64,000 bases of DNA from Pelagicoccus sp. SDUM812005 (GCF_031127875.1 NZ_JARXIA010000006.1:186001-250000), one strand, 5' to 3'; numbered from the stretch's first letter, positions 8,622-17,535 are shown. Translations and numbers: made by a program. Notes: a model not told the origin generated them from the sequence alone.

Positions 8622-9557
8622 ATGTCTATTTGGTCAGAGTTGATTCCCGAGTTTTCGTTCGAACAGGTTTTTGTGGAGCCTTGGACGGAGTTCTTGGATC
8701 CGTTTATCTGGATTTTCCTGATGGGCTTTTTCGTGACGGCGGCCTGCGGTTTCTTGGGTACCTTTATTGTATGGCGGCGAATGGCTTTGGTGGGGGATGC
8801 GATTAGCCATAGCGTCTTGCCGGGCTTGGTTATCGCGTTTTTGGTATCGCAGAGCCGAGATACCTTGCCGATGTTTTTGGGCGCGGTCGGGGCGGGCGTC
8901 TTGACTACGGGCCTGATCGAGGTGATCCACCAGAAATCGCGTATCAAGACGGATGCCGCCTTGGGGATCGTGTTCACGACGCTCTTCGCTATCGGGGTGG
9001 TGTTGGTGTCGCTCTACGGAGAGAATGTAGATTTGGATACGGATTGCGTGTTGTACGGTGAACTCGAGCACGTGACGCTGGAACCGTTGAGTTCGGTCTT
9101 CGGGCTCTTCGAGGCTCCGGGCTCGGTGATTCGCATGGGGGTGGTTTCGCTGCTGGTAGTGGGATTGGTGATACTCTTTTATCGTCCTCTGGTGGTGAGT
9201 TCCTTCGATCCCGGATTGGCTCGCTCGATGGGGATGAACCCGGCTGCCATGCACCATGCGCTGATGTCGCTGCTGGCGATTGTGGTGGTGAGCTCTTTCG
9301 AGGCGGTGGGGGCGGTTCTGGTAATCGCGATGCTGATTTTCCCGGGGACGACGGCTTCGTTGCTGTCGGATCGTCTGCCGGTGATCCTGGGAATTACCTT
9401 GGTGATCGCTTTTTTGGGAGCGCTGTTGGGGATGCACTTCGCCCTGTGGCTGGACATTTCCACGGCTGGCGCGATCAGCACGGTAATCTTTGGCATGTTC
9501 CTGCTGGCCTGGGTCTTCGCTCCGCGAAGGGGGCTCTTGTGGCAGGTGTTTCGGTAG
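8622..9557 (+). CDS. Metal ABC transporter permease (ABC-3 family)
   Basis: The second permease of the metal uptake system, about 311 residues. It has the family pattern of eight to nine membrane helices, with GTFIVWRRMALVGDAISHSVLPG and EAVGAVLVIAMLIFPG aligning with equivalent stretches in the preceding permease. Unlike that protein it ends right after the last helix and has no regulator domain. The ATG at 8622 is chosen over the TTG at 8613, because AAGGGAG at 8604-8610 is well spaced for the ATG and too close to the TTG. Two different permeases suggest a heterodimeric channel, as in TroCD. Confidence 0.92.
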   Translation: MSIWSELIPEFSFEQVFVEPWTEFLDPFIWIFLMGFFVTAACGFLGTFIVWRRMALVGDAISHSVLPGLVIAFLVSQSRDTLPMFLGAVGAGVLTTGLIEVIHQKSRIKTDAALGIVFTTLFAIGVVLVSLYGENVDLDTDCVLYGELEHVTLEPLSSVFGLFEAPGSVIRMGVVSLLVVGLVILFYRPLVVSSFDPGLARSMGMNPAAMHHALMSLLAIVVVSSFEAVGAVLVIAMLIFPGTTASLLSDRLPVILGITLVIAFLGALLGMHFALWLDISTAGAISTVIFGMFLLAWVFAPRRGLLWQVFR

Positions 9558-9579
9558 GGGGCTCGGCAATGCAGCCGCG

Positions 9580-10308
9580 CTAGAGTTTCTGGAAGGCGTA
9601 GAGGTAGCTTTGCCAGTTGGGGCCGGCGGCGGGGTAGTCCCAGTCTGCGACGTGGACGAGGCCGGCTTGTCGCTCGAGAAAGGAGATGAGGGCGTCGCGG
9701 GGGATGGCGTTCATCTCGAAGTAGGCGGGCCCGAGTCCGAAGGTTTGGAGCAGGGCCTTGGCGGCGTAGTTGAGCCGCTTGCCCAGGGGGCTGCCATGGA
9801 TGAGGTGGCTGGGGAGCTGGAAGACGAAGGTGCCGCCGGGCTTGAGGGCGCGGGCGATTTCGCGGAAGTAGGGCTTGGAGTAGCGCGGGGCGATGTGTTG
9901 GAAGACGATGTCGGAGTAGGCGAAGTCGAGAGATTGCGAGTCGAGGCAGTCGAGGTGTTTCTCTGTATTGAGAATGAACTTACAATGGCGTCCGCGGTGG
10001 GCGTTTTGTCGGGCGGCCTCGAGCATGGAGGCTGAGATGTCGATGCCGATGGCTAGGTCGAAGCGGCGGGAGAGGGGAAAGGTGAGGCGGCCAACTCCGC
10101 AGCCGAAGTCGAGCGCGCTGTGGCCTGTCATGGGAATTCCGATACCTTGGAGGCGTTCCTGGAGTCCGCGGATGCAGTCTTCGCCCGATTGGTAGAACTC
10201 CTCCGGATCCCACTTTCCGCCTTTTTTGTCCTTGGCGGAGAGGACGGTCCAGAGCGGGTCGGCGGAAGCGAGGCTTTCGAAGTTTTTCTGGAGTCGGGAG
10301 AGGCGCAC
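9580..10308 (-). CDS. Class I SAM-dependent methyltransferase
   Basis: About 242 residues from a GTG at 10308. The open frame runs further upstream, but that part is a shadow of the neighbouring RNA methyltransferase gene. Motif I is ALDFGCGVGRLTFPL, followed by the acidic IGIDIS end of strand two, and LDFAYSDIVFQHI and ALKPGGTFVFQLPSH fit motifs of the Methyltransf_11/25 group. The substrate is unknown. It lies 65 bases downstream of the TrmH-family gene on the same strand and may share its transcript. The exact start is uncertain, because no ATG or clear ribosome binding site is present. Confidence 0.8.
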   Translation of the reverse strand: MRLSRLQKNFESLASADPLWTVLSAKDKKGGKWDPEEFYQSGEDCIRGLQERLQGIGIPMTGHSALDFGCGVGRLTFPLSRRFDLAIGIDISASMLEAARQNAHRGRHCKFILNTEKHLDCLDSQSLDFAYSDIVFQHIAPRYSKPYFREIARALKPGGTFVFQLPSHLIHGSPLGKRLNYAAKALLQTFGLGPAYFEMNAIPRDALISFLERQAGLVHVADWDYPAAGPNWQSYLYAFQKL

Positions 10309-10373
10309 GGCGGGAGAGTGGCGGGTGATGAGGGAAAGGCTGGGAGCGTGCTCGGGCGCGTTCCGAAGGAGGT

Positions 10374-11177
10374 CTAACCGCGTTGGCGAACGGCCTCGAA
10401 GAGGGTGATGAGGGTGGCCATGGCGACGTTTAGAGAGTCGGCCTGGCCGGCCATGGGGATAAGGACTTTGGTGTCGCAGTGGGTGAGCCATTTTTCCGAG
10501 AGCCCGAACTGTTCGGAGCCCATGACGATGGCGAGGGGGCCGCGCAGGTCGGTATCGGTGTAGACGATGTCGGTGTGCGGAGTGGTGGCGGCGGTGCGGA
10601 TGCCTTTGGCACGTATCCACTCGATCACTTCATCGGTGCTGGCGGACACGGTGGGCATGGAGAAGAGGACTCCGGTGGAGGAGCGCACGGCGTTGGGGTT
10701 GAAGAGGTCGGTGACGGAGTCGCAGCAGATGACGGCGTCGACGCCGGCGGCGTCGGCGGAGCGGAGAATGGTGCCGAGGTTGCCCGGCTTTTCGATGGAT
10801 TCGACGATGAGCAGGAAGGGGGGATCGGAGAGCGTGAGCTCGTCGAGGGTGTAGTTCCACTGTTCGATGACGGCGAGCAGGCCTTCGGGGCGGTCGCGGT
10901 AGGCGACTTTTTCGAAGGCGTGCTTGGAGAGCTCGAAGAGGGCGGCGCCGCGGGAGCGGGCCTGGGCGAGCAAGCCCTCTTCGTTTTCGCCGAGGAAGCA
11001 GTCCGGGCAGAAGTAGACTTCCTGGGGGATGACGTCCTTTTCCATGGCCCGCGAGATGGCGCGGTAGCCTTCGGCGATGAAGACGCCCTGTTGGTTGCGG
11101 GCACGGCGGTCCCGCAGCTTCACGAGGTTTTTGACCCGTGGGTTTTGTAGGCTAGTAATGAGTTCGGCCTCGATCAT
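10374..11177 (-). CDS. TrmH/SpoU family RNA 2'-O-methyltransferase
   Basis: 267 residues. The N-terminal part (VKNLVKLRDRRARNQQGVFIAEG) is the substrate-binding domain of the RlmB/TsnR type, and the C-terminal SPOUT knot carries the three motifs: EKPGNLGTILRSADAAG, AIVMGSEQFGLSE and IPMAGQADSLNVAMA. It methylates ribose in rRNA or tRNA; the exact site cannot be read from sequence. ATG start at 11177. It is first in a probable two-gene minus-strand unit with the class I methyltransferase. Confidence 0.9.
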   Translation of the reverse strand: MIEAELITSLQNPRVKNLVKLRDRRARNQQGVFIAEGYRAISRAMEKDVIPQEVYFCPDCFLGENEEGLLAQARSRGAALFELSKHAFEKVAYRDRPEGLLAVIEQWNYTLDELTLSDPPFLLIVESIEKPGNLGTILRSADAAGVDAVICCDSVTDLFNPNAVRSSTGVLFSMPTVSASTDEVIEWIRAKGIRTAATTPHTDIVYTDTDLRGPLAIVMGSEQFGLSEKWLTHCDTKVLIPMAGQADSLNVAMATLITLFEAVRQRG

Positions 11178-11364
11178 TTCCTTTTGCTGTAGGGGCGGGA
11201 GGGGCCGTATTCAAATAAAATGTCAAGAGTGCCCATCAGGGGCTCCAGGTGCGCTTTTGATTGTTAAGGGTTTTGGGCGTAGGCCGTCTAATAGAGGATT
11301 ATAGCCTTGCTGGAAAACGCCTGATGTTCACTATCTTAGCTCTAACTCCCCACCCCCATCTGCC

Positions 11365-11925
11365 ATGACTATTGTCCCCATTCTCGTCCTCGTTGCCATC
11401 GTGATCCTCGCGATGTACTTCTTTCTCAACAAAAAGTCGGACGAGAAGGATCGAGAAGGGGTAGTGAGGGACATCCTGAAGAAGGATGCCCTGGCGGTCG
11501 ACTTTGGAGATGGACGTCGCGTGGTGGTGAAGCTGTTCGGCATCTCTCCGGCGACGGAGGCGGAGATGCTCGACGAAAAGATCTTCGCCTTCCTGGAGGA
11601 ATCGCTGCGCGGGCAGCGGGTTTCGGTGAAGCCGGTCATGGTATCTTCCTCGGACGTGATGGCGGCTGAGGTCCGGACCTTGGGTGGCGAATACGTGAAT
11701 GCGATTTTGGTGCGCCATGGCTTTGCCCGTTGGCAGGTTTCGGAAGCCAGTTCGGACGGGGCTCTGGGGGAGGCGCAGCGCCTGGCTCAAGAGGAGCAGG
11801 TCGGGGTGTGGAATCCGGCTATCATCCAATTGCTCGAGGACAAGCGGAACTCGGGGGGAGAGATGAGCGACGACGACATTGCCAACATGGAAGTGGATCC
11901 GGAGGAGCAGGAGCGCAAGGAATAG
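11365..11925 (+). CDS. Membrane-anchored SNase-like domain protein, catalytic residues apparently lost
   Basis: 186 residues. One hydrophobic helix at residues 3-21 (IVPILVLVAIVILAMYFFL) anchors the protein. Residues 35-155 resemble the staphylococcal-nuclease OB-fold: VVVKLFGISPATEAE fits the strand usually reading VRLLGIDTPE, then GEYVNAILVRHGFARWQ fits NxxLVxxGxA, and AQEEQVGVW fits the end motif. The acidic metal ligand expected before TPE is replaced (GISPAT), so it is probably not an active nuclease and may be a binding module. The acidic tail is low complexity. The next gene starts 48 bases later on the same strand. Confidence 0.6.
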   Translation: MTIVPILVLVAIVILAMYFFLNKKSDEKDREGVVRDILKKDALAVDFGDGRRVVVKLFGISPATEAEMLDEKIFAFLEESLRGQRVSVKPVMVSSSDVMAAEVRTLGGEYVNAILVRHGFARWQVSEASSDGALGEAQRLAQEEQVGVWNPAIIQLLEDKRNSGGEMSDDDIANMEVDPEEQERKE

Positions 11926-11973
11926 GCTTTCTGCTCTGGACTCGGCGGTTGAGGCTCTGCTTGATGTCGTTCC

Positions 11974-12405
11974 ATGAAGCAGGCCATTCGGCAGTCCTTT
12001 TTTATTTTGGCGCTTTCTGCGGTGCTGGGAACGGCGAGCTACCTGGCGCGTCCGCAGGTGGTGCCGTCCGGCGCCTCGGAGCACGAGATCGAGCTGGCCG
12101 CGGCGCAGGAGCTCGAGGGCGTTCTCTGGGTCGACGCCCGTATGGACGCGGACTACGAGGCGGCCCATTTGGAGGGGGCTAGCTTGCTCAACGAGGAGAA
12201 CTGGGAGCTTGGCTTCGCCTCGCTGCTGGAGAGATGGGTTCCGGGGAATCCGATCGTGGTTTATTGCTCGAGCCAGTCGTGCCTGCGTTCCCACCATGTG
12301 GCGGCTCGCTTGCGGGAGGACTTGGGGATGGAGGAAATCTATTCGCTCCAAGGAGGCTGGGAAGCGCTCCGGGAGGCTGGTTTGGTGGAAGGGGGCGAGC
12401 GATGA
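11974..12405 (+). CDS. Membrane-anchored rhodanese-like protein
   Basis: 143 residues with an N-terminal signal or anchor (residues 6-24, SFFILALSAVLGTASYL) and one rhodanese domain. The domain shows WVDARMDADYEAAHLEGA, the active-site loop VYCSSQSCLRS with the sulfur-carrying cysteine, and the closing LQGGWEAL. Rhodaneses move sulfane sulfur or act as redox sensors; location here is probably periplasmic. Its TGA overlaps the next ATG, so it is coupled with the MauE-like and peroxiredoxin genes. Confidence 0.85.
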   Translation: MKQAIRQSFFILALSAVLGTASYLARPQVVPSGASEHEIELAAAQELEGVLWVDARMDADYEAAHLEGASLLNEENWELGFASLLERWVPGNPIVVYCSSQSCLRSHHVAARLREDLGMEEIYSLQGGWEALREAGLVEGGER

Positions 12406-12836
12406 GTCCGCGCGTTTTCAGTTGGATCCTGTACGCGGTCGTGGGGCTGTTTTTCGGGATCGCGGCGACGGTGAAGCTGTTGGATCCGGAGGCCTTCCTC
12501 TCGTCCTTGCTCACCTACGAGCTCTTTCCTTACGAGGTGGCTTTAGGCTTGGCGTTCTTTGCTCCGGCGGTGGAGCTGGTGGTGGCGCTGGCCCTGGTGA
12601 GCGGCGTCTGGCGGAAGGGGGCAGCGTTGTTAACCGTTTTGATGCTTGTCTTTTTTATTGGGCTGGTGGCTCAGGGAATGGCTCGGGGTCTGGAGATGGA
12701 TTGCGGTTGTTTTGGGGAGAATCAGCTGCAGACGACGGCGGACTACCTGATCAAGATGGGGCAGAACGTGCTGCTGTTGCTGGCGGTGGTCGGAGCCTGG
12801 CTGGTCGAGAAGAGGTTCGGGTCGGAGCAAGTTTAA
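12402..12836 (+). CDS. MauE/DoxX-family redox membrane protein
   Basis: 144 residues with four membrane helices (about 7-27, 43-65, 72-92 and 113-133). The family is MauE/DoxX-like, whose members support disulfide or redox transfer at the membrane. A MDCGCFGE motif lies between helices three and four, matching the paired cysteines common in this family. The ATG at 12402 overlaps the rhodanese stop, and the peroxiredoxin starts one base after the TAA, so the three form one operon. A longer upstream frame is a shadow. Substrate unknown. Confidence 0.82.
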   Translation: MSPRVFSWILYAVVGLFFGIAATVKLLDPEAFLSSLLTYELFPYEVALGLAFFAPAVELVVALALVSGVWRKGAALLTVLMLVFFIGLVAQGMARGLEMDCGCFGENQLQTTADYLIKMGQNVLLLLAVVGAWLVEKRFGSEQV

Positions 12837-12837
12837 G

Positions 12838-13308
12838 ATGATAGAAGCAAATCAGAGCATAAACCTCGATTTTTCCGTGCAGCTTGCGGACGGCGGCGAA
12901 AAGCGGACGTGCCGCATGGCGGACCTGATCCGTCGCCCGACGATCGTTTCCGTCTATATGCGGAACAATACCAGCAACTGCGACAAGCAGGTACAGCAGA
13001 TGCAAGTCGCTGCCAAGGAACTGGATAAGTTGGGCTATGACTTGATCGGCCTGAGCAAGGATACTCCCGGCTCCCACCTCAAGTACGCCTGCAAGCTGGA
13101 GCTGTCCTTCCCCTTGGTTTCCGATCCGGAGCATTTGTTTGCCAAGGCGACGGATTCTCTGGTCGAGAAGAAGATGTACGGGAAGACCTTCCTGGGGCCA
13201 ACGCGGTCCGCCTACCTGATAGACCCAGAGGGAAAGGTCCTGGCAGTGCTCGAGAAGGTCGATTCGGCTAGGCATGCCGAGCAGCTGCGGGAGCTGGTGG
13301 AGCGTTAA
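12838..13308 (+). CDS. Peroxiredoxin, BCP/PrxQ-like
   Basis: 156 residues with a thioredoxin-like AhpC/TSA fold. The usual PKDNTPGCTKE peroxidatic loop appears as RNNTSNCDKQV, so the peroxidatic cysteine (near residue 48) is kept but the conserved proline before it is serine. LIGLSKDTPGSHLKYACKL, FPLVSDPEH and TRSAYLIDPEGKV follow the BCP pattern. A second cysteine near residue 86 may be the resolving one. It reduces hydroperoxides using thiols, presumably with help from its operon neighbours, a rhodanese and a MauE-like protein (inference). It is the last gene of that operon. Confidence 0.85.
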   Translation: MIEANQSINLDFSVQLADGGEKRTCRMADLIRRPTIVSVYMRNNTSNCDKQVQQMQVAAKELDKLGYDLIGLSKDTPGSHLKYACKLELSFPLVSDPEHLFAKATDSLVEKKMYGKTFLGPTRSAYLIDPEGKVLAVLEKVDSARHAEQLRELVER

Positions 13309-13388
13309 GTCAGGCTTCGCGTTTGCTTGTTAAGGATAACGCTTTTTTAGTTTACTAATGGTTCGTTTTCCTGTGTTTAGAAGGTCTT

Positions 13389-15248
13389 ATGATCTCAGAA
13401 TCGCAGTTGAATGGTTTTTCGAAGGCAGCCGGGCTTGCCGCTTTGGCGAGTGTTGGGGGCCTGTTTGCCCAAGCCCAGGTCGAAGACCCGTCCTACACGG
13501 TGGAGCTCCCTGAGCTGTACGTGAGCAGTTCGCATACGGCGACGGTCGAGCCGGCTTCCACCTATGGGGCGCCGGTTTCTCGTTTGGAGTTGAATCCGCA
13601 GTTCGATCTGCAGGTTCGCAACATCGCGGAAGCGCAGGGCGACGTGAGCATTCGCGGCGGCATTTTCGAGAACACCGGCTTCCGAGTGGGGGCAGCGACT
13701 TTGCTGGATCCGCAGACGGGGCACTATTTCGCGGAGATTCCCGTCGCCCCGGAGATGCTGGAAGGACCAGGGCTCCTAGTGGCGAGCGACAATGCATTTG
13801 CTGGTTTCAACAGCACGGTCGGGACGGTTGACTATTCTTGGACTGAGATTTCCGAGGGCGGCAGCGCGGCGGTCGGCTTTGGCGACAACAGCTTGAACTA
13901 CCAGCGGCTGCATCAGGCGACCTTGTTGTCGGTGGAGGAAGCCGCGGTTTGGGGAGCGGAGGTCGAGGCGTCCCGTTCGGAGTCGGCTGGCTCTATCGAA
14001 AACGGGGACCACAATTTCGTTCGCTACAGCGGACGGTTGCAGCGGGTGGGAGAGAGCGCGCAGACGGATTTCTTCGCGGGCTACCAATCGAAGTACTTAG
14101 CTTGGCCGGAGCTCTATGCGGCTCCCTACGGATCGAACGAGTCGGACGAGGTACGTACCAGCTTGTTTCTGTTCAACCACTCCCAAAGTTGCGGGCCTGA
14201 CAGCTTTTGGGAAGCGACGGTGTATCATCGCCGTCACCATGACCACTACCTCTTCAATCGGGCCTCGGTGGACGATCGATCCTTCGTGCACCAGACGGAA
14301 GTCAGCGCTGCAGCGCTCAACGGTGTTCAGGCTGTGAGCGACGTAGCGAAGATCAACTACATGGTGCAGCTGGCGACGGACGAGATCGAATCGACGAAGC
14401 TGGAGAACAACTTTACCAGTCGCGACTATACGAAGGTTTCCGTCTTGCCCGAGTTTCTGCTCTCCGAGAAAGGGGAGCGTCGCCTCAGCCTTCGGGCAGG
14501 TCTCAGCTACGACGATACGAATCGCGACGCTTCCGAGGTTTCGCCCATCGCTGATATCACTTGGACGAATGGGGACGATTCCTATTATCTTTCGTTCTCC
14601 CAGGCGTCACAGGTTTCCGGATACACGGCGATTGGCGGAGCGACGGGAGGCTTGTTTGCGAGCAATCCGGATCTGGAGCGCGAGGTTTCCCGCAACGTGG
14701 AGCTTGGCGCGACGTTGAAGCGTTCCGACTGGAGCGTGAAGGCGGCGGCGTTCGTGCGGGAGGATGCGGACTTGGTGGACTGGACGTACTCGTTCGCAGC
14801 GACCAGCGCTCGCTCTGCCAAGAACGTGGATATCGATACCTACGGCTTTGAGGTGATCGGTTCCAAGCGCATGGGCCAGCTCGAGCTTTTGGCTAGCGCC
14901 ACGATTTTGGACAAGGATGAGGACTACGGGGATCCGTCCGTGGACGCCAGTTTCTATGCACTGAATTATGCGAAGTTCCGCGCGACGGCGGCTGCGGTTT
15001 GGCGGGCTACCGAGCAGATCCAGTTCCGTATCGACAACGAGTACCGCGATCAGGCTGACAACGTCTTGCGCGAAGGCGACGATGCCGCGTTTTTCACGCA
15101 CGTGGGCGTTTATTATTCCGTACCTGAGGTTGAGGGACTGGAGCTGAACGCTTCGGTCGAAAACCTTTGGGAAGACGACTTCCAGGAGATCCCCGGAACG
15201 CCAGGGCGCGGCCGCCAGTTCAGCGTCGGCGCGCTCTACGGTTGGTAG
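13389..15248 (+). CDS. TonB-dependent outer-membrane receptor
   Basis: 619 residues. An N-terminal export signal (about 1-30, ending AQAQ) is followed by ELPELYVSSS, a possible TonB box, a plug domain with VRNIAEAQGDVSIRGG, and a 22-strand barrel of alternating polar and aromatic stretches ending in FSVGALYGW. The last residue is aromatic, as usual for outer-membrane barrels. Its small size resembles BtuB-like vitamin or metal receptors. The 80-base spacer ahead is too short for a cobalamin riboswitch and shows none, so the ligand is unknown. No TonB, ExbB or ABC partner is next to it. Confidence 0.9.
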   Translation: MISESQLNGFSKAAGLAALASVGGLFAQAQVEDPSYTVELPELYVSSSHTATVEPASTYGAPVSRLELNPQFDLQVRNIAEAQGDVSIRGGIFENTGFRVGAATLLDPQTGHYFAEIPVAPEMLEGPGLLVASDNAFAGFNSTVGTVDYSWTEISEGGSAAVGFGDNSLNYQRLHQATLLSVEEAAVWGAEVEASRSESAGSIENGDHNFVRYSGRLQRVGESAQTDFFAGYQSKYLAWPELYAAPYGSNESDEVRTSLFLFNHSQSCGPDSFWEATVYHRRHHDHYLFNRASVDDRSFVHQTEVSAAALNGVQAVSDVAKINYMVQLATDEIESTKLENNFTSRDYTKVSVLPEFLLSEKGERRLSLRAGLSYDDTNRDASEVSPIADITWTNGDDSYYLSFSQASQVSGYTAIGGATGGLFASNPDLEREVSRNVELGATLKRSDWSVKAAAFVREDADLVDWTYSFAATSARSAKNVDIDTYGFEVIGSKRMGQLELLASATILDKDEDYGDPSVDASFYALNYAKFRATAAAVWRATEQIQFRIDNEYRDQADNVLREGDDAAFFTHVGVYYSVPEVEGLELNASVENLWEDDFQEIPGTPGRGRQFSVGALYGW

Positions 15249-15279
15249 GGGTAACGCTTTTACCTAGCAGGTATAGTTG

Positions 15280-15312
15280 GCGGCGTGGGCTTCGGCCTGC
15301 GTCGCTTTTTTT
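15280..15312 (+). terminator. Terminator of the TonB receptor gene
   Basis: An 11-bp stem with three G-T wobbles (GCGGCGTGGGC with GCCTGCGTCGC) closes a TTCG tetraloop and is followed by seven T. It separates the receptor from the convergent EamA transporter. Confidence 0.85.
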
Positions 15313-15342
15313 GTGCGGCAGCAGGGGAGCTCTGTGCTGTAT

Positions 15343-16203
15343 TCAGATTTTGGAACTCGTCTTTCCCCAAGCGATGGCGGCGAAGATCAGGCTGGCTCCG
15401 ATCGCGAGCTTGAGGACGGAGTCGGAGGAGATGTCTCGGGCTTCGCCGAAGACGAAGAGGGACGCGGCCATGGCGAGGGGGACAACGGCGTTGTTGCAGG
15501 CTGCGAGCACGCCGGGCGAACTGAGGGCGGCGCCCTTGTTCCACCAGAAGAAGCCGAGTCCGGAGGCGATGGCGCCGAGGTAGACGAGCACGTACCACTG
15601 CTCGCTGCTGGGGGAGGTTTTGCTGCTGTCGCCGAAGAGGGTGAAGCCGAGGACGGCGAGGAGGGCTCCGCCGAACAGGAGGGCGGCTATGGCTTCGCTG
15701 TCGTGGAGGTGGCTACGCTTTCGTTTCCAGGAGCGGTAGAGGAGTTGTCCGAGGCCGAAGGAGAGGTTGGCGATTTGCATAAGGCCGAAGCCGATCCAGA
15801 TGGAGCCTTCCGGGGCTGAGTTGTATTTGATGACGGCGGCTCCGGCTATGGAGAGCAGGGCGCAGCCGAGCAGGCTCCAGCGCCAGCGTCTATGGGTGAG
15901 CTCGTGGGCGAGAACGATGTAGAGCGGGGTCAGGACGGAGAAGAGGGCGACGAGGTGGGAAGGAAGGAAGGCGTACGCTTTTATGTAGCTAACGTACATG
16001 ACTCCGAACTGGAGGGCCCCGATGCCGAGGAGGCAGAGGGACTCGCTTGTATTGAGTTTCTTGGGACGAAAGAAGGGAAGGAAGCAGAGGAAGGCGATGG
16101 AGAGTCGGACGCTTGCCACGAAGGTGGAGTCGAGTCCGGTGAGGCGTCCCATGATTCCGAATGAGAAGGCCCAGAGGAGGGAGACGGCGATGAGGTAGAG
16201 CAT
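15343..16203 (-). CDS. EamA/DMT family transporter
   Basis: 286 residues with ten membrane helices in two EamA repeats. The first repeat starts MLYLIAVSLLWAFSFGIMGR and includes RLSIAFLCFLPFF; the second includes YVLVYLGAIASGLGFFWWNKGAA and ends with GASLIFAAIAWGK. DMT transporters export metabolites such as amino acids; the substrate here is not readable. Its ATG directly follows the TAA of aat with no gap, so the two are co-transcribed and probably coupled. Confidence 0.9.
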   Translation of the reverse strand: MLYLIAVSLLWAFSFGIMGRLTGLDSTFVASVRLSIAFLCFLPFFRPKKLNTSESLCLLGIGALQFGVMYVSYIKAYAFLPSHLVALFSVLTPLYIVLAHELTHRRWRWSLLGCALLSIAGAAVIKYNSAPEGSIWIGFGLMQIANLSFGLGQLLYRSWKRKRSHLHDSEAIAALLFGGALLAVLGFTLFGDSSKTSPSSEQWYVLVYLGAIASGLGFFWWNKGAALSSPGVLAACNNAVVPLAMAASLFVFGEARDISSDSVLKLAIGASLIFAAIAWGKTSSKI

Positions 16204-16896
16204 TTAAGGTGTGGGCTGCGGGGGCCACTTGGCCTGGAGGGTGGGGTGGCGCTGGGAGGCGGCGAGTTGGCGGAGGAAGGTGGCTCGGGGGACCTCTTGG
16301 GCGCCAAGGCTTGCTAGGTGCTTGGTGGGTTGTTGGGCGTCGATGAAGTGGAAGCCTTTTTCGAGGGCGAAGTCGACGAGGGCATGGAAGGCGAACTTGG
16401 AGGCGTCGCGGGCGTGGTGGAACATGGATTCGCCGAAGAAGGCGCGGCCGAGCGAAACGCCGTAGAGGCCGCCCACGAGGGTGTCGCCCTGGTAGGTTTC
16501 GAAGGAGTGGGCGAGTCCGAGCTCGTGGAGGCGGATGTAGGCTTCCTGCATGTCGCCGGTGATCCAGGTGCCGTCTTGGCCGGGGCGCGGAATCTTGGCG
16601 CAGTGGGCGATGACGCTGGGGAAGTCGTGGTCGACGCGCAGCTGGTATTTCCCGGAGTTGACGAGGCGGGTGAGGGTCTTGCTGCGCTTGAAGTTCTGCG
16701 GGTAGAGGACCATGCGGGGGTCGGGGGAGAACCAGAGGATGGGGTCGCCTTCCGAGTACCACGGGAAGATGCCGCAGGAGTAGGCGGCGACGAGCCGTTG
16801 GGGGCTGAGGTCGCCGCCGATGGCGATGATGCCCTCTTCCTCGGCAAGTTCCGGATCGGGGAAAATCGGATCTTTTCGTAGTTGAAAGATGGGCAC
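16204..16896 (-). CDS. aat: Leucyl/phenylalanyl-tRNA-protein transferase
   Basis: 230 residues, the usual length. The enzyme adds Leu or Phe from tRNA to N-terminal Lys/Arg of proteins, marking them for ClpAP degradation. The family blocks are clear: IIAIGGDLSPQRLVAAYSCGIFPWY, ILWFSPDPRMVL, GTWITGDMQEAYIRLHELGLAHS, ETYQGDTLVGGLYGVSLG, FFGESMFH and FIDAQQPTKHLASLGA. It begins with GTG. It is followed without a gap by the EamA transporter gene. Confidence 0.96.
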   Translation of the reverse strand: MPIFQLRKDPIFPDPELAEEEGIIAIGGDLSPQRLVAAYSCGIFPWYSEGDPILWFSPDPRMVLYPQNFKRSKTLTRLVNSGKYQLRVDHDFPSVIAHCAKIPRPGQDGTWITGDMQEAYIRLHELGLAHSFETYQGDTLVGGLYGVSLGRAFFGESMFHHARDASKFAFHALVDFALEKGFHFIDAQQPTKHLASLGAQEVPRATFLRQLAASQRHPTLQAKWPPQPTP

Positions 16897-16909
16897 GCGC
16901 GTTCGCGAA

Positions 16910-17449
16910 CTAGGGTTGGGGGATCTCGTCAGCGCTGCCGAATCGTTCGATCAGGCGATCGTAGGAGATGGTGCGGCTGTCGGGGGTGACTTTGGCGGCG
17001 AAGAGCTGGCTCCAGATTTCGCGGGGAATGATATCGGTGGCGAGGGAGGAGCGCTGGGAGGAGACGATGTCCTGGTTTTCGTCGAAGGCGAGTTTCCAGG
17101 GAAGCTGGAAGTAGGCGTGGGCTTTGTCGGCGGTGATGAGCATGGCGCTCATTTCGTTTTCGCCGGTTTCTTCGTTGGGCATCCGGATTGCGGATACGAA
17201 GGAGATGACGCGCAGGTTGTAGACCCAGATGAGGTCGCAGATGGTTTGCAGCAAGGCTTCGCTGCTTTCGGTGACTGCGGTGGGCAGGGTGAGGTTGACG
17301 AAGGGGCCGCCTTCCCGCTTGCCGAGGAAGAGGGGCAGAATGCCTTTGAATTCCTTGAATATGGCCTCGCTGTGGAGGGCCATGGCTTCGTGCAGGCCGG
17401 AGGTGTTGGGCGGTTGTTCGGTGAGTAGCTTCTGTAGGGACGCTGACAT
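16910..17449 (-). CDS. Conserved hypothetical protein
   Basis: 179 residues, soluble, acidic, no signal peptide or membrane helix. I do not recognise the family. It appears alpha/beta, with a run of strands around LRVISFVSAIRMPN and EMSAMLITADKAHAYFQLPWKLAF and a C-terminal helix ending SYDRLIERFG. Codon use matches its neighbours and the frame is clean, so it is a real gene. It lies 13 bases upstream of aat on the same strand and is probably the first gene of an operon with aat and the EamA transporter. Confidence 0.65.
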   Translation of the reverse strand: MSASLQKLLTEQPPNTSGLHEAMALHSEAIFKEFKGILPLFLGKREGGPFVNLTLPTAVTESSEALLQTICDLIWVYNLRVISFVSAIRMPNEETGENEMSAMLITADKAHAYFQLPWKLAFDENQDIVSSQRSSLATDIIPREIWSQLFAAKVTPDSRTISYDRLIERFGSADEIPQP

Positions 17450-17535
17450 GGGGCCTCAGCTTTTAGGAAGCGGAAGGGATGTCGAGTCGTTTGCGGCGAA
17501 GGGGCCGGGTCCGGGACCTCGCTTGCGGCAGGCAC

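Noticed and set aside
13309-13388. Cobalamin riboswitch ahead of the TonB receptor
   Set aside because: The spacer is only 80 bases, with no conserved B12-box; the aptamer alone needs about 200.
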